Below, in pieces: positions 52,952 to 61,578 of a DNA stretch of 64,000 nt; the stretch's first letter is position 1, and the number at the start of each line of letters is the position of its first letter. The DNA comes from Ponticaulis profundi (GTDB lineage: Bacteria > Pseudomonadota > Alphaproteobacteria > Caulobacterales > Hyphomonadaceae). The translations under genes and the position numbers were made by a program. Location of the stretch: NCBI RefSeq assembly GCF_042659465.1, contig NZ_JBHSSW010000001.1, positions 62,001 to 126,000 on the forward strand, given 5' to 3'. Below the pieces are notes generated by a model. The model saw only the letters and a program-made list of their open reading frames with translations, was not told the origin of the DNA and did no database searches.

Positions 52952-54298
52952 CTAAAGCGAGGCGCGCCGTTCCAGCGGCAGATGCAGCACGGCTTTCAGT
53001 CCGCCAAGCCCGGATTTGGAGAGATAGACATCTCCGCCATGACTGCGGGCAACATCGCGGGCAAGAGCGAGGCCAAGGCCAACGCCTGACTTGTTCTGAT
53101 TACGGGACGCATCCAGCCGCGAGAAAGGTTTGAAGGCTTCTTCATACTGATCTTCCGGAATGCCCGGACCATCATCCTCAATGATCACATCGGCGGTACG
53201 CTTGCCTTTGGTGACGGTGATCGCAACGGTCCGACCATGATCGGCAGCATTGTTGATCAGATTTGCAAGGGCACGTTTGATCGCGAGTGGGCGCAGGCGC
53301 ATCATGGTATCAGGCGTCGCGGTGATGGAGACATCGCAGCGGTCCTGAATGTTCAGCGCGGTCTCACGGGTAATGGCGGCGAGGTCACGTTCTTCATAGG
53401 CTTCGCCTTCTTCACCGCGGGCAAAGGCCAGATATTCGTCCAGCATGGCCGACATTTCGTCGAGATCCTTGCGCGCGGCCTTGAGGTCATCAGACGGTGG
53501 CAGCAGTGCGAGTTGCAGCTTGAGGCGGGTCAGCGGGGTGCGCAGGTCATGGCTGACACCTGCGAGCATGGCGGTACGCTGATCGGCATGGGCGAGAATG
53601 CGCGAACGCATCTGGATGATGGCGCGTGCTGCCTGTCGCACCTCAGTCGCGCCGGAGGGGCGGTAGACGCCAATGTCTTCGCCGCGCCCCCAGGCCTCTG
53701 CTGCTGTGGCCAGTTTCAGGACGGAGCGAACCTGGTTGCGCAGAAAGGCGAGGGCGATGGCGCAGACAATCACAGATACGACGATCACCCAGACAATGAA
53801 GATATGTCCCATTGTGGCGAAGGTGCGCTTTCGATCGACCAGCACCTGAATAACGCTGTTTTCGTTACGCGGCGCGATGCGGATATCGACCTTGGAACGG
53901 TCTGCACTGGTGGTGAACCAGTAAGGGGTCTTGCCAAGGCTTACGCTCAGTTCGTGGTCGAGAATGGCGTCCCGGCTGGCCGTCCAGAAGGGGGAATTGC
54001 GTTCTGCTGGCAAACGGCCATCTGGTGTCACGATGACATCCATGCGCAGCGTATCCTGCAGCTCGGAAATTCGTGCATCCAGCGGACGCGTGTCTGTTTC
54101 GGATGTAATGATCGCCTGAACCTGCGCCACATCGCCGGCAATATTCTGCGACAGCTTCCGGCTGACCTGCGCAATATGTGAATTGAAGAACACATAGGTC
54201 ATGCCGAAGAGAAGCAGGATCAATGGCAGGATCACCATCAGAACGCTGCGGGCGTAGAAACCTCTGGGCGTGACATCGCGAAACCGAAACCAGGACAT
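52952..54298 (-). CDS. Sensor histidine kinase (EnvZ-like)
   Basis: 448 residues. A membrane helix near residues 17-39, a periplasmic sensor region to about 170, a second helix, then HAMP, HisKA (GVSHDLRTPLTR, His near 247) and an ATPase domain (NLINNAADHG, EDDGPGIPE, GVGLGLALARDV). It starts 3 bases after the response regulator stop, so they form one operon and likely a cognate pair. The signal is unknown; the domain plan resembles EnvZ. Confidence 0.92.
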   Translation of the reverse strand: MSWFRFRDVTPRGFYARSVLMVILPLILLLFGMTYVFFNSHIAQVSRKLSQNIAGDVAQVQAIITSETDTRPLDARISELQDTLRMDVIVTPDGRLPAERNSPFWTASRDAILDHELSVSLGKTPYWFTTSADRSKVDIRIAPRNENSVIQVLVDRKRTFATMGHIFIVWVIVVSVIVCAIALAFLRNQVRSVLKLATAAEAWGRGEDIGVYRPSGATEVRQAARAIIQMRSRILAHADQRTAMLAGVSHDLRTPLTRLKLQLALLPPSDDLKAARKDLDEMSAMLDEYLAFARGEEGEAYEERDLAAITRETALNIQDRCDVSITATPDTMMRLRPLAIKRALANLINNAADHGRTVAITVTKGKRTADVIIEDDGPGIPEDQYEEAFKPFSRLDASRNQNKSGVGLGLALARDVARSHGGDVYLSKSGLGGLKAVLHLPLERRASL

Positions 54299-54301
54299 GG
54301 G

Positions 54302-54985
54302 CTAGGCGTCCGGCATCAGACGATAGCCCACACCGCGAATGGTCTGGATATGAATGGGATCTTTCGGGTCCGGTTCGATCTTGCGACGCAGGCGTGTGAT
54401 CTGCACGTCGACGGATCGATCGACAACAGCGCTGCTGCCAGAGGCAAGCGCCTCGCGGCTGACGGGTTCACCGGCATGCTGCGCGAGAATCTTCAGAAGC
54501 TGCAATTCGCCATCGGTCAGACGAATGCGCTTATCGCCGGATTTCAGCTCCTCGCGTGGTATGTTGAAGATCAGGCCGGACATTTCGATTTCCTCGACCG
54601 GCTCATCAATCGTGACCCGGCGCAGGACCGCCGCAATCCGAAGGGCCAGTTCCTCGGGCTCGAACGGCTTGGCGATGTAATCGTCTGCGCCAATTTTCAG
54701 CCCTTCAATCCGGTCGGAGCTTTCGCCGCGCGCCGTGAGCAGAATGACCGGAGTGACCTTGTCACGCTGGCGTATGTGCTGGAGTAGCTCAAACCCGTCC
54801 ATTTTGGGCATCATCACATCAAGCACCACCAGATCGAACATCAATTGTTCGAGCAGTTGGCGGGCTTTCTCGCCATCTGGTGAGGTGGTGACCCGGTAGC
54901 CGAGTTGGGACAGATAGCGACGTAGCAATTCGCGAATGCGGTCATCATCATCGACAACCAGAATGTGGTTGGGGATTGCGTTCAC
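54302..54985 (-). CDS. OmpR-family response regulator (PetR-like)
   Basis: 227 residues. Receiver with the acidic pocket VVDDDDRIRE, phospho-Asp56 in VLDVMMPKMDG, Lys in AKPFEPEEL; then a winged-helix output domain (LTDGELQLLKIL, SVDVQITRLRRKIE, IQTIRGVGYRL). It overlaps the MarR gene by four bases and precedes the kinase gene. The order MarR (PetP)-RR (PetR) is known from Rhodobacter capsulatus, where the pair is needed for cytochrome bc1 expression. Equivalence here is inferred. Confidence 0.9.
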   Translation of the reverse strand: MNAIPNHILVVDDDDRIRELLRRYLSQLGYRVTTSPDGEKARQLLEQLMFDLVVLDVMMPKMDGFELLQHIRQRDKVTPVILLTARGESSDRIEGLKIGADDYIAKPFEPEELALRIAAVLRRVTIDEPVEEIEMSGLIFNIPREELKSGDKRIRLTDGELQLLKILAQHAGEPVSREALASGSSAVVDRSVDVQITRLRRKIEPDPKDPIHIQTIRGVGYRLMPDA

Positions 54986-55482
54986 GGGTCGGCGTCCTCC
55001 GGCGGAAATTCAGCAACGGCTTCAAGCAGGTCCAGCGCACCGGACACGGATGGCTCACCGGCCTGACGATAGACTTGCGTCATGGATTTACGCAAATGGG
55101 CAAATGCAGACAGCAGCAACGTGTTACCGCGCTCCGACAATTGCAGAGCGCGGCGCCGTCCATCGCCTGTCTGTCTCGGGCGCAGAATCAGATCTTTCTT
55201 CTCCAGGCCTGCAATCACGCGCGCGATGGTCGGTGTGGTACTGCCGAGGCGCGTTCGAAGCTCTGTGACATCGATTCCGGGGTCGTAAAGGAGCTCCATC
55301 AGGATGGAGAACTCAAGCGGCGACAAGCCTTCATCCGCAACCAGGGAACGCAGGCGCACATCCAGACGCCGCGAAGCTGCCATCAGAAGGAGCATGCCGC
55401 GGTCCAGATTCTCGTCAGTCAAGAAAAGTCGACCATCTGGTCGATCAAATCTCGCTTTTCCCGGAGGTAGATTGACACTCAT
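54982..55482 (-). CDS. MarR-family regulator (PetP-like)
   Basis: 166 residues. The winged-helix core is clear: LSPLEFSILMELLYDPGIDVTELRTRLGSTTPTIARVIAGLEKKDLI (LSPLEFSILMELL and TTPTIARVIAGLEKKDLI named here as parts), then RPRQTGDGRRRALQLSERG, the wing. It is the first gene of the operon and overlaps the response regulator start by ATGA, so translation is coupled. Ligand and target genes are unknown; it is divergent from ilvE across 128 bases. Confidence 0.88.
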   Translation of the reverse strand: MSVNLPPGKARFDRPDGRLFLTDENLDRGMLLLMAASRRLDVRLRSLVADEGLSPLEFSILMELLYDPGIDVTELRTRLGSTTPTIARVIAGLEKKDLILRPRQTGDGRRRALQLSERGNTLLLSAFAHLRKSMTQVYRQAGEPSVSGALDLLEAVAEFPPEDADP

Positions 55483-55610
55483 ATCAGTATTTTGACATGG
55501 AAAGGCGCAAGTCCGCCAGAGTGATTTCCATTGCCAACTGCGTGTGAGGGAGTATCACTAGGTTTTTGCGCCGCGGCGTAAACTTTTCGAGGTTTGAAAG
55601 CAGTAGTACT

Positions 55611-56489
55611 ATGTCCCAGTCCCAAGCTTATGATGATCGTGATGGCTATATCTGGATGGACGGCGAGTTCGTGCCGTGGCGGGACACGCGTGTGCACTTG
55701 CTGACGCACGCGCTGCATTACGGTTCGGCTGTCTTCGAAGGCGAGCGCGCCTATAACGGTGTGATCTTCAAATCCCTGCAGCACTCTCAGCGCCTGCATA
55801 ACTCTGCCAAGATCATGGGTTTCGACATCCCGTTTACGGTTGAGCAGATTGAAGCCGCAAAGAAAGAGACGCTGGCAAAAACCGGTCTCGATAGCGCTTA
55901 TGTGCGTGCCATTGCTTGGCGTGGCTCTGAAATGATGGGCGTTTCAGCTCAGAACAACACCATTCACCTTGCAATCGCTGTCTGGCCGTGGGGCGATTAT
56001 TTCCAGGACAAGATGAAGGGCATTCGCATGACCCATGCGCAATGGCGTCGTCCGGCACCTGACACGGCGCCATGCAATGCGAAAGCGGCAGGTCTCTATA
56101 TGATCTGTACCCTTTCCAAGCATGCCGCCGAAAAAGATGGTTATGCTGATGCGCTGATGCTCGATTATCGCGGACAGGTCGCCGAAGCGACAGGCGCAAA
56201 CATCTTCTTCGTTCGTGATGGTGCCATCCACACGCCAACGCCGGATTGCTTCCTCAACGGCCTGACCCGTCAGACTGTGATTGGTCTGGCCAAGGACCGT
56301 CAGATCGAAATCATTGAACGCGCCATCATGCCGGATGAGCTCCCAACCTTCTCTGAGTGCTTCATCACGGGCTCTGCCGCTGAGGTCACACCGGTGTCAG
56401 AGATTGGTGAGCATACCTACAAGCCCGCAGAGCTGACGGGTCTCATGGTTGATGATTACGACAAGCTGGTACGCGGTCAGCCGATTTAA
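55611..56489 (+). CDS. ilvE: Branched-chain amino acid aminotransferase
   Basis: 292 residues from the ATG at 55611. Class IV PLP fold: YIWMDGEFVPWRDTRVHLLTHALHYGSAVFEG (parts YIWMDGEFVPW and LTHALHYGSAVFEG), Lys158 in CNAKAAGLYM that should bind PLP (E. coli Lys160 context is TAAKAGGNY), EATGANIFFVRDG and GSAAEVTPVSEIG. It transaminates 2-oxo acids to Leu, Ile and Val with glutamate. ilvD lies elsewhere in the window (14729-16576). Confidence 0.92.
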   Translation: MSQSQAYDDRDGYIWMDGEFVPWRDTRVHLLTHALHYGSAVFEGERAYNGVIFKSLQHSQRLHNSAKIMGFDIPFTVEQIEAAKKETLAKTGLDSAYVRAIAWRGSEMMGVSAQNNTIHLAIAVWPWGDYFQDKMKGIRMTHAQWRRPAPDTAPCNAKAAGLYMICTLSKHAAEKDGYADALMLDYRGQVAEATGANIFFVRDGAIHTPTPDCFLNGLTRQTVIGLAKDRQIEIIERAIMPDELPTFSECFITGSAAEVTPVSEIGEHTYKPAELTGLMVDDYDKLVRGQPI

Positions 56490-56496
56490 TCGGCTG
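56478..56496. terminator. Hairpin over the ilvE stop codon
   Basis: CAGCCGA-TTTAA-TCGGCTG is a perfect 7-bp stem that includes the TAA stop; no T run. It lies between convergent genes and is only a possible terminator. Confidence 0.35.
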
Positions 56497-56500
56497 GCGC

Positions 56501-57094
56501 TTATTTGCCGAAGATCTGCCGGAGAAATTCGCGCGTGATCGGCAGCAGGCCATCAATATCGATATTGGGATTGCGCTGTGTGCGTGATCCCAGGCCGTGA
56601 AACATGGCGCTCATGGCTTCGATGCGGGCTTCGCAGTCTTCAATGCCGAGACGTTCGCGGAACATCTTGGTGAAGATTTCGCGCACCATGGCATCTGTCT
56701 CATAGACCTTTTCGGCGACTTTCGGATTTCGCTGTGCTTCGGCCAGGATTTCGTGATTCAGGATCGACTGGAACGGCGTGGCATGATTGCACAAAGAATC
56801 TGACAGTCTTTCCGTAAAGCCTTCCACCAGATCTTCTGCAGGAATGGTGAGCGCTTCACTCACTTTGACCAGCGTCTGTTCCTGTTCACGCTCGACCAGC
56901 GCGAGGATGATTTCCTCTTTACTGGCGAAATAATGGTATATGTGGCCGACGCTCATTTTGGCCTCGGCAGCAACTTTCGACATACTTGTGCCGTGGAAGC
57001 CTTCCTTTACGAAACATGCCGCAGCGGCATCCAGGATTTGCGCGTGTCGCGCCTCCTGACGTTTTTGTGATTTCGTCTGAACCGCCTTCGTCAT
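56501..57094 (-). CDS. TetR/AcrR-family regulator of the RND operon
   Basis: 197 residues. N-terminal HTH: ILDAAAACFVKEGFHGTSMSKVAAEAKMSVGHIYHYFASKEEI (seen as ACFVKEGFHGTSMSKVA and MSVGHIYHYFASKEE). The rest is the ligand-binding helical domain. It is divergent from the RND efflux operon with 104 bases between, where a GAATG-TT-CATTC palindrome lies. It probably represses the pump and is released by a substrate. Confidence 0.9.
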   Translation of the reverse strand: MTKAVQTKSQKRQEARHAQILDAAAACFVKEGFHGTSMSKVAAEAKMSVGHIYHYFASKEEIILALVEREQEQTLVKVSEALTIPAEDLVEGFTERLSDSLCNHATPFQSILNHEILAEAQRNPKVAEKVYETDAMVREIFTKMFRERLGIEDCEARIEAMSAMFHGLGSRTQRNPNIDIDGLLPITREFLRQIFGK

Positions 57095-57140
57095 TTTTAT
57101 TTCTATTTCACCTTGACTTGCTGCGCCGCATCATTAGATC

Positions 57141-57152
57141 GAATGTTCATTC
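57141..57152. promoter_or_regulatory. Candidate TetR operator upstream of the RND operon
   Basis: GAATGTTCATTC is a perfect 5-2-5 inverted repeat, 58 bases before the adaptor start. The flanks are not fully symmetric. It is the clearest symmetric element in the divergent gap. Confidence 0.55.
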
Positions 57153-57198
57153 TAGAAATATACACCTTTCCGGTGAAATCAAGTCGGAGTTTTTCTTC

Positions 57199-58425
57199 AT
57201 GACACTGGGGACCAGCCTGATCGGACGCCAGAAGCGCCTGTCCATGGCCATTATTGCATCTGCGTTCGTGCTGGCATCTTGCGGAGGCTCGCATGAAGGC
57301 GGGGCCGCCGGACCTGGCGGCATGCAGGGACAGCAACAACGTGCTGTGTCTGTCACCGTCCTGAACGCACAATCAACAACCGTAGAGAGCGTCCGCGAAT
57401 TGAGCGGTCGCGTTCATGCTTATGCGGAAGCGGAAATTCGCCCGCAGGTTTCTGGTCTGATCCAGAAACGCCTGTTCGTGGAAGGACAGGATGTGGAAGA
57501 GGGTGAAGCCCTCTATCAGATCGAAAGCAGCGAATACCGTGCAGCGGTCGACAGCGCAGCGGCGGACCTCGCCGGCGCTGAGGCAAACGCTGCGTCAGCC
57601 CGCGAAACTGCAAATCGCTTCAAGCGTCTTGCTGAAATCAATGCGGTTTCAAAGCAGGAATATGATGAAGCGGTTGCTGCCGCCAAGCGCGCTGAAGCCA
57701 ATATCGGCATTGCGAAAGCGGCGCTTGAAAGTGCTCGCATCAATCTGCGCCGTACAACGGTGAGATCACCGATTTCGGGCCGCATTGGTCGTTCAAACGT
57801 CACACCTGGCGCGCTCGTTACAGCGAACCAGTCCACGGCGCTTGCCCGAGTTCTGAATATCGACCCGGTCTATGTCGATATGACGGCTGCTTCCAGCGAG
57901 CTCCTGAAATGGCGTCGCCAGGTTGAGCGCGGCGAGATCCTGACGACGGGCGACAATGAAAGCGTTCCGGTCACGGTTCAGCTCGAAAACGGTGAAACCT
58001 TCAATGAAACCGGATCGCTGGAATTTTCAGAGATCAATGTGGATGAAGCGGCTGGTACGGTCATTCTGCGTGCTGTCGTTCCAAACACAGATGGCCTCCT
58101 GCTGCCGGGCATGTTCGTGAAAGCGAGCTTTTCTGCCGGCGCATTGGAGAACATCTATCTCGTGCCTCAGAGAGCGGTTCAGCGCACGCAACGCGGCGAG
58201 CCTTTTGTTTATGTCGTCGGTGAAGGCGATATGGCGACACAGAAAATTCTGTCTGTGAATGGCACGCAAGATGGCCAGTGGATCGTCACCTCGGGTCTCG
58301 AAGACGGTGACCGGATCATTTCGAGCGGTTTCCAGAATATCCAGGGTCCGACGCAGGTCGCGGTGGTCGAAGGTCAGCCGAATATGGCGGCGACATCAGC
58401 GCCAGCGAATGCGGCAACGGAGTAG
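57199..58425 (+). CDS. RND efflux periplasmic adaptor (lipoprotein)
   Basis: 408 residues from the ATG at 57199, GGAG 9 bases upstream; the longer frame overlaps the TetR gene. Lipobox LASC (Cys28). Adaptor domains in order: lipoyl half (GRVHAYAEAEIRPQVSG), alpha-helical hairpin (about 115-185), second lipoyl half (RSPISGRIGRSNVTPGALV), beta-barrel and the membrane-proximal part (VPQRAVQRTQRGEPFVYVV). It links the inner-membrane pump to the outer-membrane channel. First gene of the three-gene operon. Confidence 0.95.
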   Translation: MTLGTSLIGRQKRLSMAIIASAFVLASCGGSHEGGAAGPGGMQGQQQRAVSVTVLNAQSTTVESVRELSGRVHAYAEAEIRPQVSGLIQKRLFVEGQDVEEGEALYQIESSEYRAAVDSAAADLAGAEANAASARETANRFKRLAEINAVSKQEYDEAVAAAKRAEANIGIAKAALESARINLRRTTVRSPISGRIGRSNVTPGALVTANQSTALARVLNIDPVYVDMTAASSELLKWRRQVERGEILTTGDNESVPVTVQLENGETFNETGSLEFSEINVDEAAGTVILRAVVPNTDGLLLPGMFVKASFSAGALENIYLVPQRAVQRTQRGEPFVYVVGEGDMATQKILSVNGTQDGQWIVTSGLEDGDRIISSGFQNIQGPTQVAVVEGQPNMAATSAPANAATE

Positions 58426-58437
58426 TCAGGCTTAGTC

Positions 58438-61400
58438 ATGGCACGTTTCTTTATTGATCGCCCGGTTTTTGCCTGGGTTATCTCGATCATCATCATGCTG
58501 GCCGGTATCATGGCTGTGCGGGCATTGCCTGTCGCGCAGTATCCTGACATCGCGCCACCAAACATTTCCATCCGCGCAAACTATCAGGGTGCGTCGGCCA
58601 AGGCCGTGGAAGACTCCGTTACGCAGGTCATCGAGCAACAGATGACCGGTCTGGACGGACTTGATTATATCTCGTCGTCTTCCAGCTCCAGCGGCACAAG
58701 TGAAATCACGGTGACATTCGTTGCCGGAACCGATCCTGATATTGCGCAGGTTCAGGTGCAGAACAAGCTGGGTCTCGCGACGCCGCTCCTGCCAGAACCT
58801 GTTCAACAACAGGGTGTTACGGTCGACAAGGCGGCGCCTGGCTTCCTGCTGATCACGGCGCTCCATTCAGAGAATGGCGACTATTCAGCGATCGACCTTG
58901 CCGACTATATCTATGCGAACCTGTATGATCAGATCGCCCGGACAGATGGGGTCGGTTATGTGCGGGTCTTCGGGTCTCAATACGCCATGCGTGTCTGGCT
59001 CAATCCGGACAAGCTGGTCGAATATGGATTGGTGCCATCTGACATCTCCAATGCACTGAGAGAGCAGAACACGCAGATCTCTGCGGGCTCGGTCGGTGGT
59101 GCGCCTTCTGTCGAAGGCCAGGACATCAGCGTGACCGTCACGGTGCAGTCTCTGCTCAACACGGTTGAAGAGTTTGAAAACCTGCTGATCAAAACGACGC
59201 CGGAAGGTGGTTCGGTCCGCCTGCGTGACGTTGCACGTGTCGAAAAGGGCACGGAGCACTATGCGTTCAAGACGGCTCAGGACAACAAACCGGCTTCGGG
59301 TTTCGCGGTATCTCTGGCGGCTGGTGCCAACGCGCTGAACACGGCCGAGGCCGTGAAAGACGTCATTGAGGAGATGTCGGCCTCGTTTCCTGAAGGTGTC
59401 GAATACAGCTTCCCGGTCGATTCCACGCCCTTCATCGAAACGTCGATTCACGAGGTTCAGAAAACCCTGATTGAGGCGATTATCCTCGTCTTCCTGGTCA
59501 TTCTGATCTTCCTGCAGAGTTTGCGCGCATCCTTCGTGCCAATGATTGCCGTTCCTGTCGTCCTGCTTGGCACATTCGCTGTGCTGTGGACGTTCGGTAT
59601 GTCGATCAACACGCTCACCATGTTCGCCATGGTGCTGGCGATTGGTCTGTTGGTGGATGACGCGATTGTTGTGGTCGAGAACGTGGAACGCGTGATGGAA
59701 GAAGATGGCTTGCCGCCGTTGGAAGCCACACGGAAATCCATGGATCAGATCACGGGTGCGCTTGTCGGTATCGCGGTTGTGCTTTCTGCGGTCTTCGTTC
59801 CGATGGCGTTTTTCCCAGGCTCGACCGGTATCATCTACCGTCAGTTCTCTGTGACCATTGTTTCGGCCATGTTGCTGTCAGTGCTCGTTGCTATCGTGTT
59901 GTCACCAGCGCTGTGTGCGACCCTCTTAAAGCCGAAGCATGGCGATGGCGGCATTCTCGGTACGCCTGCACGCCTGTTCAACAAGGGCTTCGACAAGATG
60001 CAGGACGGCTACACCTCGATCGTCGAGCGGATTGTCCGTCGCCGCTGGATCTTCATGGTGGTCTTCCTGTTGCTTGTTGGTCTGATGGGCTCTGCCTTTG
60101 TCCGCCTGCCGTCTGCATTCCTGCCGGAAGAAGACCAGGCCAACATGTTTGCGATGATCCAGTTGCCACAGAACTCCAGTCTGGAACGTACCTCTGAGGT
60201 GCTGGAAGACGCGGTGAACTATCTCAATGAGGAAGAGGCCGACAATGTGACCGGTGTCTTCTCCATTGCGGGCTTCAACTTCATGGGTCAGGGCGAGAAT
60301 AACGGTACGGTCTTCGTCAGTCTGGCAGACTGGTCAGAACGTGAAGGCGAAGAAAATGGCGTGGCTGCGATTGTGAACCGTGCGTCCGCGCACTTCTCTC
60401 AATCAACAGAAGCCCGTATTTTCGCGGTTGTTCCGCCAGCCATTCGTGAACTTGGTAACGCCTCCGGTTTCGACATGTATCTGCAGAACACCGGTGGCCT
60501 GAGTTCTGAAGCCTTCCTTGCCGCCCGTAATCAGCTGCTTGGCATGGCGTCGCAGGATCCTGCGCTCATGGCTGTGCGTCCGAACGGTATTGAAGATGCG
60601 CCGCAGCTGAATGTCGATCTGGATTTCCAAAAAGCACAGGCTCTTGGTGTGGCGCCATCTTCTGCAACGTCGGTTCTGTCGACGGCATTTGGTGGTACCT
60701 ATGTGAACGACTTCCTTGATCGTGGTCGTATCAAGCGGGTCTATGTGCAGGGTGATGCGGAATACCGCATGCAGCCTGAAGATCTCAGCTATTGGTATGC
60801 ACGCAATGAGTCCGGTGAAATGACACCGCTCGAGGAGCTTTCCACGGTGGAATGGACCTATGGTTCGCCGCTTCTCAAGCGCTATAACGGCTTCTCGTCC
60901 TATAACATTCAGGGCATGCCTTCGCCGGGTACAAGTTCCGGTGACGCGATGGCTGCCATGGAGCGGATCGTCTCTCAACTGCCTCAGGGTGTGTCCTTTG
61001 AGTGGACGGGTCTGAGTAAGCAGGAGCAACAGTCTGGCAACCAGGCACCACTGCTTTATGCCATCTCTGTATTGTTCGTCTTCCTGTGCCTTGCGGCACT
61101 CTATGAGAGCTGGACGGTTCCGGTTGCTGTGATCCTGGTCGCACCACTTGGTATTCTGGGTGCGGTTGCCGCGGCGCATATCCGCGGGCTGGAAAACAAT
61201 GTGTTCTTCCAGGTTGGTCTTCTGACAACGGTCGGTCTGGCCTCCAAGAACGCCATTCTGATCGTGGAATTCGCCAAATTGCTGGAAGAGCAGGGCAAAG
61301 GACTGTTCGAAGCAACGATTGAATCAGTCCGTATGCGTCTGCGTCCGATCCTGATGACATCCTTCGCCTTCGGCTTCGGTGTGATCCCGCTGGCGCTGAG

Positions 61401-61578
61401 CCACGGGGCAGGGTCTGGCGGACGGATTGCCGTTGGCACGATCGTGCTGGGTGGTGTGATCGCCTCCACGCTGTTCGGTATCTTCTTTGCACCGCTATTC
61501 TATGTATTCGTTCGGAAACTGACAGGCGCGAAACCGCTCAAGCCGGTCGGTTCCTCCAAGCAGGAGCAAGGCGCATGA
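58438..61578 (+). CDS. RND multidrug efflux transporter (AcrB/HAE1 family)
   Basis: 1046 residues, the usual length. Starts ARFFIDRPVFAWVISIIIMLAG; TM4 proton-relay Asp407-Asp408 in LLVDDAIVVVENVERV; the second half has TM10 Lys in GLASKNAILIVEFAKLL. The large periplasmic loops with docking domains follow TM1 and TM7. It exports drugs, bile-salt-like or aromatic compounds by proton antiport. Starts 12 bases after the adaptor stop and overlaps the outer-membrane gene by 4 bases. Confidence 0.97.
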   Translation: MARFFIDRPVFAWVISIIIMLAGIMAVRALPVAQYPDIAPPNISIRANYQGASAKAVEDSVTQVIEQQMTGLDGLDYISSSSSSSGTSEITVTFVAGTDPDIAQVQVQNKLGLATPLLPEPVQQQGVTVDKAAPGFLLITALHSENGDYSAIDLADYIYANLYDQIARTDGVGYVRVFGSQYAMRVWLNPDKLVEYGLVPSDISNALREQNTQISAGSVGGAPSVEGQDISVTVTVQSLLNTVEEFENLLIKTTPEGGSVRLRDVARVEKGTEHYAFKTAQDNKPASGFAVSLAAGANALNTAEAVKDVIEEMSASFPEGVEYSFPVDSTPFIETSIHEVQKTLIEAIILVFLVILIFLQSLRASFVPMIAVPVVLLGTFAVLWTFGMSINTLTMFAMVLAIGLLVDDAIVVVENVERVMEEDGLPPLEATRKSMDQITGALVGIAVVLSAVFVPMAFFPGSTGIIYRQFSVTIVSAMLLSVLVAIVLSPALCATLLKPKHGDGGILGTPARLFNKGFDKMQDGYTSIVERIVRRRWIFMVVFLLLVGLMGSAFVRLPSAFLPEEDQANMFAMIQLPQNSSLERTSEVLEDAVNYLNEEEADNVTGVFSIAGFNFMGQGENNGTVFVSLADWSEREGEENGVAAIVNRASAHFSQSTEARIFAVVPPAIRELGNASGFDMYLQNTGGLSSEAFLAARNQLLGMASQDPALMAVRPNGIEDAPQLNVDLDFQKAQALGVAPSSATSVLSTAFGGTYVNDFLDRGRIKRVYVQGDAEYRMQPEDLSYWYARNESGEMTPLEELSTVEWTYGSPLLKRYNGFSSYNIQGMPSPGTSSGDAMAAMERIVSQLPQGVSFEWTGLSKQEQQSGNQAPLLYAISVLFVFLCLAALYESWTVPVAVILVAPLGILGAVAAAHIRGLENNVFFQVGLLTTVGLASKNAILIVEFAKLLEEQGKGLFEATIESVRMRLRPILMTSFAFGFGVIPLALSHGAGSGGRIAVGTIVLGGVIASTLFGIFFAPLFYVFVRKLTGAKPLKPVGSSKQEQGA

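Noticed and set aside
53237..54181. Antisense frame of 314 codons over the histidine kinase gene
   Set aside because: No domain recognised; the kinase motifs are intact on the minus strand.
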